Assembly (NCBI RefSeq): GCF_002743255.1
Contig: NZ_PDYY01000008.1
Span: 98,415 to 162,414 of the forward strand
Source: Sporosarcina sp. P2
GTDB taxonomy: Bacteria; Bacillota; Bacilli; Bacillales_A; Planococcaceae
Length of the DNA: 64,000 nucleotides
Direction of reading: 5' to 3'
Part shown: one piece after another, positions 8,985-18,549 of the stretch
Numbering within the stretch: position 1 is the stretch's first letter
Layout: the number at the start of each line of letters is the position of its first letter
The notes under the pieces: model-generated
The model's input: only the letters and a program-made list of their open reading frames with translations
The model's database searches: none
Told to the model about the DNA's origin: nothing
Made by a program: the position numbers and the translations under genes

Positions 8985-9425
8985 ATGAATTATTATTACG
9001 GAGCGATTGTCTATGCGCACGTAGTATCGGCTGTAATTTCAGTAGGCCCATTATTTCTCCTACTGCCATTAATACGTCGGCTACGTACTGCTAAAGCAGA
9101 AGCGGAAGACATCTATCTTGCGTTTATCCGGGTCATTATACGACTCGTTATGCACTCAGGCCATGTGCTCGTTGTGACCGGTATCTTATTAATTTTATTT
9201 GGTCCATGGCCATGGAACACCTCGTGGGTTATTCTCACAATAGGCGTCATGTTGCTGTCCGGATTCTTCTTGGCAACTGGTTTCTCCTCTGTATTGAAAA
9301 GATTCCATGAACCAAGCAATGATAGGGAAGCTGTGGTCAATAAGTTGCAACGCACTGCCTGGATCTATATTGGACTGCTGATGGTAATGCTTTGGCTGAT
9401 GGTACAAAAACCGGCAGTCTGGTAA
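8985..9425 (+). CDS. DUF2269-type integral membrane protein
   Basis: A 146-aa protein with four hydrophobic helices (about 5-27, 47-70, 77-97 and 120-140). The first helix pattern YGAIVYAHVVSAVISVGPLFLL, followed by an arginine-rich loop, resembles DUF2269 family proteins. No catalytic motif is visible. It starts 8 bases after the ASCH gene with only a weak ribosome site, so coupling to that gene is likely. It ends before a strong bidirectional hairpin. Confidence 0.65.
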   Translation: MNYYYGAIVYAHVVSAVISVGPLFLLLPLIRRLRTAKAEAEDIYLAFIRVIIRLVMHSGHVLVVTGILLILFGPWPWNTSWVILTIGVMLLSGFFLATGFSSVLKRFHEPSNDREAVVNKLQRTAWIYIGLLMVMLWLMVQKPAVW

Positions 9426-9440
9426 AATTACATAGCGAGC

Positions 9441-9474
9441 AAAAAGATGTGTACATTGTTGCACATCTTTTTTA
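9441..9474 (+). terminator. Rho-independent terminator
   Basis: Stem AAAGATGTG / CACATCTTT with a 9-base loop followed by TTTTTT. Confidence 0.85.
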
Positions 9475-9546
9475 TTGTAGGATTTGGTTTGACAGTAAAA
9501 ATTACAGCGAATATGATGAAGATAGCAGTTTTTTGAAAGGAACGAT

Positions 9547-10338
9547 TTGAAGATGAAAATGAAAGTACTCGGTCTACTGACGATCTTAGGGTTGCTATTG
9601 ACGGCATGCAGTCCAACCGGTAGCAATGAAACAATAAAAATAGGCACGACAGCAGGAATTTATGCAAAAGTTATCGATCAGGCATTAAAACCGGCACTTG
9701 AAGAGCTAGGTTACACAGTTGAAATCGAAACGTACGTAGATTTAATCGAACCAAATAAAGCGTTGGCTGATGGCGAAATAGACGCCAACATCAACCAACA
9801 ACAAATCAATCTTCAGCGGTTTAACGAACAATATGATTTGCCGATAGTGGCTTTAACGGAAGTTCCGAGTGTGGGTCTTGGCTTGTACTCCAACTCGTTG
9901 ACATCGATGGACGATATACCAAATGGTTCATGGGTTACTATTCCGAATGATGAACTAGGCACGGCAAGAGCCCTACGTTTCCTTGAACAGCAGGGGTTAA
10001 TTTCAATAGATCCAAAAGCACCAACTTATGAGGTTACAGAAAAGCAAATTGAGAGTAATCCGAAAAACCTAAACATCCAGCCCATCTTGATTGCTCAGCT
10101 GATTCCATCTATGGCAAGCGGTGATTTAGCAATTATTCCAGACAATTATATTATGGTCAATGAAATGGAATTGGACGATGCTCTGTCGCACGAACAGCTT
10201 GATGAAGAGTTGCAATATATTGTTGCAGTTAGAGAAGAAGATCGTGAGAAGGATTTTGCATTTGCGATTAAAAAAGCAGTAGCATCGAAAACATTCCAAG
10301 AAGCTATTGATGAACATTTCCAAGGCTTCGGAAAATAA
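9547..10338 (+). CDS. metQ: MetQ/NlpA-family ABC transporter substrate-binding lipoprotein
   Basis: A 263-aa lipoprotein (lipobox LLTAC) of the NlpA family, which binds methionine or related amino acids for MetNI importers. Visible family segments are IKIGTTAGIYAKVIDQALKP, NINQQQINLQRFNEQ and SGDLAIIPDNYIM. The TTG at 9547 is six bases from an AAAGG site; an ATG two codons on is an alternative. No metN or metI is adjacent, so the ATPase and permease must be elsewhere or this is an orphan receptor. No S-box leader was seen in the short upstream region. Confidence 0.8.
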   Translation: MKMKMKVLGLLTILGLLLTACSPTGSNETIKIGTTAGIYAKVIDQALKPALEELGYTVEIETYVDLIEPNKALADGEIDANINQQQINLQRFNEQYDLPIVALTEVPSVGLGLYSNSLTSMDDIPNGSWVTIPNDELGTARALRFLEQQGLISIDPKAPTYEVTEKQIESNPKNLNIQPILIAQLIPSMASGDLAIIPDNYIMVNEMELDDALSHEQLDEELQYIVAVREEDREKDFAFAIKKAVASKTFQEAIDEHFQGFGK

Positions 10339-10381
10339 AAACCACGTATGGACTCAACTGGGAGCCATACGTGGTTTTTTC
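10338..10381. terminator. Bidirectional terminator between metQ-like and yfkAB genes
   Basis: Inverted repeat AAAACCACGTATGG...CCATACGTGGTTTTTT between convergent genes, usable from both sides. Confidence 0.85.
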
Positions 10382-10388
10382 GTCTAAC

Positions 10389-11492
10389 TTATCTTTGTTG
10401 TCGCTTCAAAAAGTCTATATCAGGGTAATAGGCATCTTTTACGAGTAAATTCGGCCCCAAACAACGCACAGCAGGACAGTGACAGCTTACGCTTTTCGCT
10501 AATGGATGCTGTTGCCATTTATCGTATAGATCGGTTAAATGATCGGTTTGAATATTTCCAAGTGGCGGAACATCTCCGAAATCTGTCACGATCACATCTC
10601 CGGTAAACATATTGACATTCAACCGGGAACGACCATCTGGATCATTTCGTACAGTGACGTTTTCACTTGCTGCAAGTTTCGTAAATAATTCTTGATCTCT
10701 CGCGTCGTGACTGCAATTATAAAATGGCAATGTTCCAAATAGCATCCAAGTTTGCGGATCACGGTAGGACAGCAAATCGAGCATGGCGATACGTGTTTCG
10801 TCCAAAGTGAGCACATCCAATGACGAAGCGAAATCGCTAGGATACATGGGATGTATTTCATGGCGTCCACATTTCATTTCATGGACGACTTGTTCATGAA
10901 TCGTCTGTAAATGAGGCAATGTTCGGCGATTCAGCATAGTTTCCGCTGACACCATTACACCCATTTCAGACAATGCTTGACTGTTTTCAATCATGCGTAC
11001 GAATTGTGCTACACGACGTTCACGTGGCGGTTTGCGTTCCATACGAGCGAATCCCCCATCGATGAAATCATCGACCGTACCCCAGTTATGTGAAATATGC
11101 AGTACATCCAAATAGGGTGCAATTAATTCATAACGTTCTATAGGCATAGTAAGATTTGAATTCACCTGCGTCTTAATCCCGCGCGCATGTGCATACTGCA
11201 ATAGCGGTACGACATACTGCTCGACGGACTTCTTCGAAAACATCGGTTCGCCACCTGTTAAGCTAATCGTTCGCAAGTGGGGGATTTCATCCAATCTCTG
11301 CAACAGCAATTCGATGGGTAATGCTTGTGGATCTTTCGGTTGTAGCATATATCCAACGGCACAGTGTTCACAACGCATATTGCATAAGTATGTCGTCGTG
11401 AATTCTATACTTGATAGAACTTGTTTACCGTGGAACTCTACATCTTGATACGCTTCCCATGCATCTAGTAGACGGGAATGTGAAAGTACCAT
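10389..11492 (-). CDS. yfkAB: Radical SAM/CxCxxxxC motif protein YfkAB
   Basis: A 367-aa radical-SAM enzyme with the cluster motif CNMRCEHC near residue 40 and SLTGGEPMF (GGE motif). A second cysteine motif near residue 340, CHCPAVRC (CxCxxxxC), defines the YfkAB family, probably for an auxiliary iron-sulfur cluster. The substrate is not established. It is preceded by a GGAG site and lies 21 bases downstream of the SEC-C gene on the same strand, so the two probably form an operon. Confidence 0.85.
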   Translation of the reverse strand: MVLSHSRLLDAWEAYQDVEFHGKQVLSSIEFTTTYLCNMRCEHCAVGYMLQPKDPQALPIELLLQRLDEIPHLRTISLTGGEPMFSKKSVEQYVVPLLQYAHARGIKTQVNSNLTMPIERYELIAPYLDVLHISHNWGTVDDFIDGGFARMERKPPRERRVAQFVRMIENSQALSEMGVMVSAETMLNRRTLPHLQTIHEQVVHEMKCGRHEIHPMYPSDFASSLDVLTLDETRIAMLDLLSYRDPQTWMLFGTLPFYNCSHDARDQELFTKLAASENVTVRNDPDGRSRLNVNMFTGDVIVTDFGDVPPLGNIQTDHLTDLYDKWQQHPLAKSVSCHCPAVRCLGPNLLVKDAYYPDIDFLKRQQR

Positions 11493-11513
11493 GTACGTAA
11501 CTCCTTATACCAA

Positions 11514-12488
11514 TTAATTTTTATCGCTAGCATATTCCGCCAAATCCTTCGCGTATTTACTCATCGAAGAAGTAGAAACATCGAATGCTTCCGCGATTTC
11601 TTTTAGTGTCATATCGAGTGGTTCAAAATAGTTATTGTCTTGTCCATAACGGATTGCGCCCGCTGCAATCGCTAGTTTTTTACGTGCTTTTGGCTGCTTA
11701 TCTACTAAGAAGTCTTCAAGCACTTCAAGCAATGCCTCCGATTCTCGGTCATGTTGCTGTAAAAAATCATCAGCCGACTCTATAACGCCTGCTTCAAATT
11801 CAGTAAACTCATCTCCGGTATAGCCGCTTTCACCAAGCGCTATCCAGAACTTCATGATGGATTCTTTTAGCGAAGGATTTTCAGTATCCGCAAGTGTTTT
11901 GGCAAATTGTTTGATTGCTTCCGAATGATCAGTCGGGAAGAAGATTAAACTGGAGACTGCTAGATAATTACCTTCAGACGTACCATCAGAAAGTATGAAG
12001 CAATAGAAGTGCACACCAACAGGAATAGGCTTATCGCTTTCTTTCCACAATTCAATCGTTTCATCACCAAGAATACTTGTAGCTGTTAAATAAGTATTCC
12101 CGACAGCAGTTACTTCACCGATAAATACACGCGGCTCTGACCATCTATCCAATAATTCTAGAATAGATGGTCGAATATGTTTTTTCTTCTGCTTTGCCAC
12201 ATAGTCGTCCCAAATATCTCTTCGTTTATGGAAGAAAAATTCGTCAAGCGCAATCGTTTCGATCATTTCTTGTGGTAAATAACTATTCAATGAAGATTTC
12301 CATGTATTGGCAAATTCCACGAACGCCGGTATATCTGGTCGCTGGGGATGAATATCATAAAATGTTTGCAATAAGTGCTCCATTTCATCTGTCAACAAAT
12401 CCTCAACTGTCACCGCATCTTTTCGTTCGCAGCACTTTTTATATTTCTTACCACTGCCACATGGGCACGGGTCATTACGTCCAACCAT
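11514..12488 (-). CDS. SEC-C zinc-motif protein with C-terminal helix-turn-helix-like segment
   Basis: A 324-aa protein. The N-terminus VGRNDPCPCGSGKKYKKCC is a canonical SEC-C zinc-binding motif as found at the SecA C-terminus and in many stand-alone proteins. The middle about 230 residues are an acidic helical region I do not recognise. The C-terminus (MTLKEIAEAFDVSTSSMSKYAKDL) looks like a helix-turn-helix. Function unknown. It is probably the first gene of a two-gene operon with yfkAB. Confidence 0.75.
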   Translation of the reverse strand: MVGRNDPCPCGSGKKYKKCCERKDAVTVEDLLTDEMEHLLQTFYDIHPQRPDIPAFVEFANTWKSSLNSYLPQEMIETIALDEFFFHKRRDIWDDYVAKQKKKHIRPSILELLDRWSEPRVFIGEVTAVGNTYLTATSILGDETIELWKESDKPIPVGVHFYCFILSDGTSEGNYLAVSSLIFFPTDHSEAIKQFAKTLADTENPSLKESIMKFWIALGESGYTGDEFTEFEAGVIESADDFLQQHDRESEALLEVLEDFLVDKQPKARKKLAIAAGAIRYGQDNNYFEPLDMTLKEIAEAFDVSTSSMSKYAKDLAEYASDKN

Positions 12489-12580
12489 TAAAACACTTCC
12501 CTTATTAAAATTACTACATATCTAAGTGTACCAAACGCGAGGCGAGTTCGCATGATATTTAATTAGCGAAACGAAGTTGG

Positions 12581-12625
12581 AAAATTAAAAACCACTCTTC
12601 GAATCATCTAGATTCAAAGAGTGGT
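12581..12625 (-). terminator. Terminator of the ptsHI operon
   Basis: On the minus strand an ACCACTCTTTGAATC stem pairs with GATTCGAAGAGTGGT and is followed by a T-rich run, just past the ptsI stop. Confidence 0.8.
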
Positions 12626-12638
12626 CCATTACATATAA

Positions 12639-14354
12639 TTAGCGATCCAAACTCTTGATAAATTGCAAGACTTCATCAGCGGTAGACAGGGAAAGAATAT
12701 GATCTATTTGACTTTCCAAAGCGGTCTTAGACAGGTTCTTAATTTGTGAACGTGCACGAAGGATTGAAGATGCACTCATAGAAAATTCATCTAATCCCAT
12801 CCCGAGCAATATAGGAATTGCCGTTTCGTCACGTGCCATTTCTCCACACATGCCTACTGCTTTACCTTCTTTATGAGCCGCGTCAATAATCAATTTAATA
12901 AAGCGCAAAATTGACGGATTATATGGTTGATAAAGGTAAGATACGTTTTCATTCATCCGATCAGCGGCCATCGTATACTGAATTAAATCATTTGAACCAA
13001 TTGAGAAGAAATCTACTTCCTTGGCAAAGACATCAGCCAATATAGCCACAGCCGGCGTTTCAACCATAATACCGAGTTGAATCGTTTCGTTTACCTCGAC
13101 TTTATCACTGATGAGTTGTTGTTTTACGTCTAAGAATATTTCTTTTGCTTGCCTGAATTCATCAATTGTTGTAATCATTGGAAACATGATCCGCAAGTTT
13201 CCATATATACTAGCACGCAATAACGCACGTAGCTGCGTTCTAAACATATCTTCATTATCGAGACATAGGCGAATAGCTCGTAAACCTAAGAATGGATTGG
13301 CTTCATGCGGTATTTGTAAATAAGATAATTCTTTATCTCCACCAATGTCCAGAGTTCGAACAACGGTAGCGCTTCCGTTCATTTGTTTTAACACACTTTT
13401 ATAAGCTTCGAACTGTTCATCTTCGGTCGGAAATTGTTCTTTTTCCATGTAAAGAAACTCCGTGCGAAATAAACCAATGGTTTCCCCGCCGTTTTTTAAG
13501 ACACTTTCAACATCGTCAGGAGTTCCGATATTTCCTGCTAATTCAACGCGATGACCATCAAGCGTGATAGTAGGTTCATGCGCAAGCAATTGCCATTCTG
13601 CCTTTTGCTTAGCAAATGCTTGTTGCTTTTTTTGATAAGCGACTAAAGTTTCTGCGTCAGGGTTCACAATAATTTTCCCGGCTTCCCCGTCAACAATAAT
13701 AATTTCGCCGTTTTGAATCGTAGCCATTGCCGTTTTACTTCCGACAACGGCTGGAATCTCCAATGTTCTCGCTAAAATTGCAGAGTGAGAAGTAGGCCCC
13801 CCAATATCCGTTACAAATCCTTTAATCAGTTCGGGATTCAGTTGAACAGTATGAGAAGGCGTCAAGTCTTCCGCAATGATAACGACCTCTTGTGTAATGT
13901 CTTCGGGTGTTTGAATGCTTACGCCAAGCAAATGGGAAAGGATTCGTTTCGTCACATCCCGAATATCAGCGGCACGTTCTCTCATATATGGATCGTCCAT
14001 CGCTTCGAAAATGGACACGTATAAGTTTGCCGCTTCTTGTACCGCATATTCGGCGTTCACGTGTTGCGTTTGAATCATATCTGTAATAGCAGCGCGTAAT
14101 TCTGGATCGTCGAGAACGAGTAAATGCGCACTGAAAATGGCTGCCTCCTGATCACTAAACTTTTCCTGTGTCTGTTTCTGAATAGTCGCCAATTCTGATC
14201 GGGAATGGGAAAGTGCGATTTGTAGACGATCTATCTCTGATGACACGTCTGAAATGGATTCCTTCAGTACAGTCAACTCAGCATTTTCTAGACGAAAGGC
14301 CTTAGCGATAGAAATACCATTGGAGGCTGCTATGCCCTGAAGGATATTTTCCAT
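12639..14354 (-). CDS. ptsI: Phosphoenolpyruvate-protein phosphotransferase (enzyme I)
   Basis: A full-length 571-aa enzyme I of the sugar phosphotransferase system. It autophosphorylates from PEP on His190 in [12 protein letters not shown] and passes phosphate to HPr. The C-terminal PEP-binding barrel shows [26 protein letters not shown] and the active-site cysteine segment [10 protein letters not shown]. The start overlaps the ptsH stop by one base (TAATG), so the pair is translationally coupled. Here ptsHI is divergent from the fructose operon and shares its promoter region, whereas B. subtilis ptsHI is linked to ptsG. Confidence 0.97.
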   Translation of the reverse strand: MENILQGIAASNGISIAKAFRLENAELTVLKESISDVSSEIDRLQIALSHSRSELATIQKQTQEKFSDQEAAIFSAHLLVLDDPELRAAITDMIQTQHVNAEYAVQEAANLYVSIFEAMDDPYMRERAADIRDVTKRILSHLLGVSIQTPEDITQEVVIIAEDLTPSHTVQLNPELIKGFVTDIGGPTSHSAILARTLEIPAVVGSKTAMATIQNGEIIIVDGEAGKIIVNPDAETLVAYQKKQQAFAKQKAEWQLLAHEPTITLDGHRVELAGNIGTPDDVESVLKNGGETIGLFRTEFLYMEKEQFPTEDEQFEAYKSVLKQMNGSATVVRTLDIGGDKELSYLQIPHEANPFLGLRAIRLCLDNEDMFRTQLRALLRASIYGNLRIMFPMITTIDEFRQAKEIFLDVKQQLISDKVEVNETIQLGIMVETPAVAILADVFAKEVDFFSIGSNDLIQYTMAADRMNENVSYLYQPYNPSILRFIKLIIDAAHKEGKAVGMCGEMARDETAIPILLGMGLDEFSMSASSILRARSQIKNLSKTALESQIDHILSLSTADEVLQFIKSLDR

Positions 14355-14620
14355 TAGTCTTCTGCGCCTTCAGAACGTAATAATTCCTCCAACTTATTCA
14401 TTGCTTCTTTTTCATCATCACCATCTGCAATTAACGTAATGGTAGATCCTGCAGCGACACCAAGTGACATCACTCCAAGAATAGATTTTAGATTTACCTT
14501 CTTTTCTTTATATTCAAGTGAAAGTTCTGATTTGAAAGGAGTAGCGGCAGCGACCAATTGGGCAGCTGGACGTGCGTGAAGCCCTTCACCATTGCTGAAT
14601 ACGAATTGTTTTTTTATCAT
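14354..14620 (-). CDS. ptsH: Phosphocarrier protein HPr
   Basis: An 88-aa HPr with the catalytic His15 in GLHARPAA and the regulatory Ser46 in KSILGVM, the target of HPr kinase in Firmicutes. It can therefore both feed PTS permeases and act as CcpA co-repressor, which fits the cre site found at 53508. An AGGAGG site precedes the ATG. The promoter (TTGAAT-17-CATAAT on the minus strand, 14672-14700) is overlapped by the 10-bp repeat array. Confidence 0.97.
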   Translation of the reverse strand: MIKKQFVFSNGEGLHARPAAQLVAAATPFKSELSLEYKEKKVNLKSILGVMSLGVAAGSTITLIADGDDEKEAMNKLEELLRSEGAED

Positions 14621-14633
14621 TACGATAACCTCC

Positions 14634-14683
14634 TATGAATTGTTTTGAATGTTTTTGACTGCTTATGAATGATTATGATAGAT
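14634..14683. promoter_or_regulatory. Five tandem 10-bp repeats in the ptsH/fruR divergent promoter region (putative FruR operator)
   Basis: Five exactly in-phase 10-mers starting at 14634, 14644, 14654, 14664 and 14674 fit T(A/T)TGAATGNT with few mismatches: TATGAATTGT, TTTGAATGTT, TTTGACTGCT, TATGAATGAT, TATGATAGAT. DeoR-family sugar regulators commonly bind such direct repeats spaced by one helical turn. The array covers the -10 region of the ptsH promoter and the likely fruR promoter (TTGACT at 14655). FruR as the binder is inferred from family and position. Confidence 0.65.
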
Positions 14684-14737
14684 TTTATTGAAAAATTCAA
14701 GTAATATGTTGTTATTGATAGAAAAGGTGGGTTGCGC

Positions 14738-15490
14738 ATGCTGACAAATGAACGATATGAATTAATCTTAAAAAAATTGGCTACTTATAAAACGGTGAAG
14801 ATTACGGAATTAGTAGAGGCAACCGGCGCATCTGAATCTACCATTCGAAGAGATTTAACTGAACTCGAAACGCTCAATAAACTTCAACGTATTCATGGTG
14901 GGGCCACTATGCCAGATCGAGATATGCAAGAGCTAAGCATTTCAGCCAAGTCGGAAAAATATTTTTCTGAAAAAGTAAAAGTCGCATCCTTGGCAGCTAG
15001 TATAGTCAAAGAAGGGGATTTCATTTATCTTGATGCGGGGACAACTACGTTTCACATGATACCTTTTCTAAAAGATCGTAATATAACGGTGGTAACAAAT
15101 GGGCTGACACATGTGGAATCCCTAACGGAGTATGGCATTTCCACTTATTTAATTGGAGGCCATGTCAAAGCTACGACAGGTGCGCTTGTAGGGCAACAAG
15201 CTAGGAACTCGTTAAAACAATATCATTTCAATAAATGTTTTTTGGGTACGAATGGGGTTGATCCTGTTCACGGATATTCGACGCCAGATCCTGATGAGGT
15301 CACTGTGAAAAGTTTGGCAGCAGAGCAATCAAGAACTACTTATATAGTGGCGGATCATTCCAAAGTGAATAGAAACAGTTTCATTAAATTTTTATCTATA
15401 GAAGAAGCAGTGTTGCTTATTGACGAAATACCAGATGATATTCTAAATGAACTAGAAGAAAAAACGTTAGTAAAGGTGGTACAGAAATGA
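14738..15490 (+). CDS. fruR: DeoR-family transcriptional repressor of the fructose operon
   Basis: A 250-aa DeoR-family regulator. The N-terminal winged helix includes ITELVEATGASESTIRRDL, followed by the family segment LQRIHGGA. The C-terminal sugar-phosphate sensor domain has YLDAGTTTFHM, TVVTNGLTH and FLGTNGVDP. The ATG at 14738 is seven bases after AAAGGTGG; a TTG two codons earlier is less likely. Its stop overlaps fruK by 4 bases. FruR-type repressors are usually released by fructose 1-phosphate, the FruA product. Confidence 0.92.
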   Translation: MLTNERYELILKKLATYKTVKITELVEATGASESTIRRDLTELETLNKLQRIHGGATMPDRDMQELSISAKSEKYFSEKVKVASLAASIVKEGDFIYLDAGTTTFHMIPFLKDRNITVVTNGLTHVESLTEYGISTYLIGGHVKATTGALVGQQARNSLKQYHFNKCFLGTNGVDPVHGYSTPDPDEVTVKSLAAEQSRTTYIVADHSKVNRNSFIKFLSIEEAVLLIDEIPDDILNELEEKTLVKVVQK

Positions 15491-16401
15491 TTTTCACATG
15501 TACATTCATGCCGACAGTAGACTATACTGCTTACTTATCTAATTTTGAGCGTGGAGAACTGAATCGTACAAATGAAGTGTATTACTATCCAGGTGGAAAA
15601 GGTATTAACGTATCACGGGTAGTTCACAGACTAGGTGTAGATACGGTAGCATGCGGTTTCATTGGAGGCTTCACAGGCGACTATATTGAGGACTTTTTAC
15701 AAAAAGAAGGTATAAAAACTGATTTTATTCGCACCGCAGATATTACCCGAATCAATGTGAAAATTAAATCCACTGATGAAACGGAGTTAAATGGGCCTGG
15801 GCCGAGTTTAAATGAAAAAAATATTCAAGATCTTCTTGAGCGAATTGGACGACTAACTGAAAATGACTGGTTAGTGATTGCAGGAAGAATACCAGAGTCT
15901 CTACCTTCGTCATTCTTATCTGAACTTGCCGCACTTTGTGAAAAAAATAAAGTGAAGTTTGTAGTGGATACATCAGGACCTGCTTTGAAACAGATCATGG
16001 AAGTAACTAAGCCATTCTTAATCAAACCGAATGAACAGGAACTTGGAGAATTGGTTGGTAAGCCCATTCATAGTAAACAAGAAGCAGTTGGTTATGCCAA
16101 AAAACTAGTAAGTGAAGGTGTTCAACATGTGGTGATATCGATGGGCAAAGAAGGGGCGCTCTATGTATCAGCTAACGAAACATTGGCAGCCACTGCACCA
16201 AAAGGTAAGCTCGTCAATTCGGTAGGTGCGGGGGACTCACTAGTATCAGGTTTTATCGCATCCTTCTCCAAAGATGGACATGCGGGAAATGCTTTTAGAT
16301 ATGGAGTTGCTAGCGGTAGTGCCACCGCTTTCCAGTCCGATTTATGTGAAAAGGAAGATGTTGAGTCATTATTGAGTCAAGTGATCATTACGAAATTATA
16401 G
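15487..16401 (+). CDS. fruK: 1-phosphofructokinase
   Basis: A 304-aa PfkB-family kinase that converts fructose 1-phosphate to fructose 1,6-bisphosphate. Motifs are the substrate region YYYPGGKGINVSRV near residue 34, the second PfkB signature VNSVGAGDSLVSGF with the catalytic Asp near residue 250, and IKPNEQEL. The start overlaps fruR (ATGA) and fruA follows after 16 bases, so fruRKA is one transcript. Confidence 0.95.
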   Translation: MIFTCTFMPTVDYTAYLSNFERGELNRTNEVYYYPGGKGINVSRVVHRLGVDTVACGFIGGFTGDYIEDFLQKEGIKTDFIRTADITRINVKIKSTDETELNGPGPSLNEKNIQDLLERIGRLTENDWLVIAGRIPESLPSSFLSELAALCEKNKVKFVVDTSGPALKQIMEVTKPFLIKPNEQELGELVGKPIHSKQEAVGYAKKLVSEGVQHVVISMGKEGALYVSANETLAATAPKGKLVNSVGAGDSLVSGFIASFSKDGHAGNAFRYGVASGSATAFQSDLCEKEDVESLLSQVIITKL

Positions 16402-16417
16402 GAAGAGGTGCTATTCT

Positions 16418-18325
16418 ATGAAAATCACACAGTTATTGACAGAGGATACAATCAACCTTCATTTACAATCTAGATCGAAGGATACGGTTTTGTCCGAAAT
16501 GATTCAGCAGTTATATGATGCAGGGAAGTTACGTGACAAAGAACAGTTCACGAATGATATTCTGCATCGCGAAAGTCAGAGCACAACGGGTATTGGTGAA
16601 GGAATCGCTATTCCACACGCGAAGTCAGCTGCTGTTCAGACGCCTGCTATCGCATTTGGCCGTTCTTTAGAAGGTGTGGACTTTGATTCGCTCGATAGCC
16701 AACCGGCACATTTGTTTTTCATGATTGCAGCGAGTGAAGGGGCGAACGACGACCATTTAGATGCACTGTCTAGATTAGCGACATTTTTGATGGATACTTC
16801 ATTTCGCGATAAAATATTGTCTGCACAAACAGCAGCGGACGTATTGCAAGCGGTTAATGATAAAGAGTCGGAGTTAGATGAAGAGGTAACAGAAGATGTA
16901 CAAACCAAGCAAGAAGAGAAATCAGCGGTACGTTTGCTAGCGGTTACGGCTTGTCCGACTGGAATAGCGCATACGTATATGGCTGCCGAAAAATTGAATG
17001 AGAGAGCAAAAGAACGTGGTCTTTCATTAAAGGTAGAAACAAACGGTTCATCGGGTGTGAAGAATAGATTAACGGATGCAGAAATAGCAGAAGCGGATGC
17101 CATTATTGTGGCAGCAGATACGAAAGTGGAGATGGCACGATTCGCTGGGAAACATGTGATCCAGACGAAAGTTGGAGATGCTATCTATGAAACGGATACA
17201 TTACTCGACAGAGCGATTAAAAAAGATGCACCGATTTATCAGCTAGAAAAAGGTCAGGAAGATACCTCATCGAGTGACAAGAAGAATGGATTTTATAAAC
17301 ATTTGATGAATGGTGTATCAAATATGCTTCCGTTCGTCGTTGGTGGAGGAATTTTGATAGCGCTCTCTTTCTTCTGGGGAATCGAATCTTCTAATCCAGA
17401 CAGTCCTGAATACAATGCCTTTGCTGCTATGCTTAATACTATTGGTGGCGGAAAAGCATTCTTCCTTATGGTCCCTGTATTGGCTGGCTTCATAGCCTCA
17501 AGCATAGCCGATCGTCCTGGTTTTGCTCCCGGTATGATCGGGGGTCTGATAGCCATCACCGTTTCAGGCGTAGATGGAGTAGGCGGTGGTTCAGGATTTT
17601 TAGGCGGTCTTATTGCAGGGTTTTTAGCAGGGTATATTACTTTACTCGTTAAGAAACTATTTGCTCGTTTACCTAATTCACTAGAGGGATTAAAACCCGT
17701 GCTATTTTATCCCGTTTTTAGTATTGCAGCGACAGGATTAATTATGTTGCTTATCAATCCACAATTGGCCAAGCTATACACAGGATTTTCCGCTTTCCTT
17801 GAAGGGATGGGCGGTACGAATCAAATTTTGGTAGGGTTAGTCATCGGAGGAATGATGGCTGTCGATATGGGAGGTCCGGTCAATAAAGCGGCATACACAT
17901 TTGGAATTGCCATGCTTGACGCACAGAACTTCCAATTTATCGCTGCAGTAATGGCTGGCGGAATGGTGCCACCGCTTGGTATGGCGATCGCGACTACATT
18001 ATTTAAAAATCGCTATACAAAGACTGAGCGTGAAGCAGGGAAAACGGCGTATGTGCTCGGGGCATGCTTCATAACGGAAGGTGTCATTCCGTTTGCCGCT
18101 GCTGATCCATTGCGAGTTATTCCGGCTTCAGTAGTTGGGGCTGCGACTGCAGGTGCATTAACGATGGCATTTGATATCGCTTTACGTGCACCTCACGGAG
18201 GAATCTTTGTCATGGGACTCGTTGAAGGTGGAATCAGTAAGATTCTACTGTATGCATCCGCAATAATTATTGGTTCGGTCATTACAGGCCTAATTGCCGG
18301 CTTGTTACGAAAGAAGCCTGTTTGA
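16418..18325 (+). CDS. fruA: PTS fructose transporter subunit IIABC
   Basis: A 635-aa three-domain permease: IIA (1-145) with phospho-acceptor His67 in GIAIPHAKS, IIB (170-275) with Cys179 in VTACPTGIAHTYMAAE, and membrane IIC (290-635) with about nine hydrophobic segments and GGPVNKAAYTFG. It imports fructose as fructose 1-phosphate using HPr-phosphate from the divergent ptsHI genes. A strong ribosome site precedes it and a long perfect hairpin ends the operon. Confidence 0.96.
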   Translation: MKITQLLTEDTINLHLQSRSKDTVLSEMIQQLYDAGKLRDKEQFTNDILHRESQSTTGIGEGIAIPHAKSAAVQTPAIAFGRSLEGVDFDSLDSQPAHLFFMIAASEGANDDHLDALSRLATFLMDTSFRDKILSAQTAADVLQAVNDKESELDEEVTEDVQTKQEEKSAVRLLAVTACPTGIAHTYMAAEKLNERAKERGLSLKVETNGSSGVKNRLTDAEIAEADAIIVAADTKVEMARFAGKHVIQTKVGDAIYETDTLLDRAIKKDAPIYQLEKGQEDTSSSDKKNGFYKHLMNGVSNMLPFVVGGGILIALSFFWGIESSNPDSPEYNAFAAMLNTIGGGKAFFLMVPVLAGFIASSIADRPGFAPGMIGGLIAITVSGVDGVGGGSGFLGGLIAGFLAGYITLLVKKLFARLPNSLEGLKPVLFYPVFSIAATGLIMLLINPQLAKLYTGFSAFLEGMGGTNQILVGLVIGGMMAVDMGGPVNKAAYTFGIAMLDAQNFQFIAAVMAGGMVPPLGMAIATTLFKNRYTKTEREAGKTAYVLGACFITEGVIPFAAADPLRVIPASVVGAATAGALTMAFDIALRAPHGGIFVMGLVEGGISKILLYASAIIIGSVITGLIAGLLRKKPV

Positions 18326-18350
18326 TATCAAATGATATAACTAGTAACGG

Positions 18351-18395
18351 CTGGCCGCGCTATGTCATTAGTTGACATAGCGTGGCCAGCTTTTT
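18351..18395 (+). terminator. Terminator of the fruRKA operon
   Basis: A long stem, CTGGCCGCGCTATGTCA with TTGACATAGCGTGGCCAG, is followed by TTTTT. Confidence 0.9.
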
Positions 18396-18549
18396 ACTCT
18401 TTATATCCAATCTTACCGCAACATGGTAAACTATGTAAGATGCATATATTTGTATGGGTCGGGGAAATTTTACAATATAAAGTATGAAGGAATTTTTAAC
18501 TATGTGGGAACGTTGAGGACAAAACACTATCGAAAAGGGGAATAGCTAC

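Noticed and set aside
9479..9546. SAM (S-box) riboswitch ahead of the MetQ-type gene
   Set aside because: The gap is too short and lacks S-box core sequences.
9195..9647. Minus-strand 150-codon frame opposite the DUF2269 and metQ-type genes
   Set aside because: It spans a terminator and antisense of two clear genes; composition is that of a shadow frame.
16636..17103. Minus-strand 155-codon frame inside fruA
   Set aside because: Antisense of the IIA/IIB domains, Ser/Ala-rich as expected from complementing a coding frame; no ribosome site.
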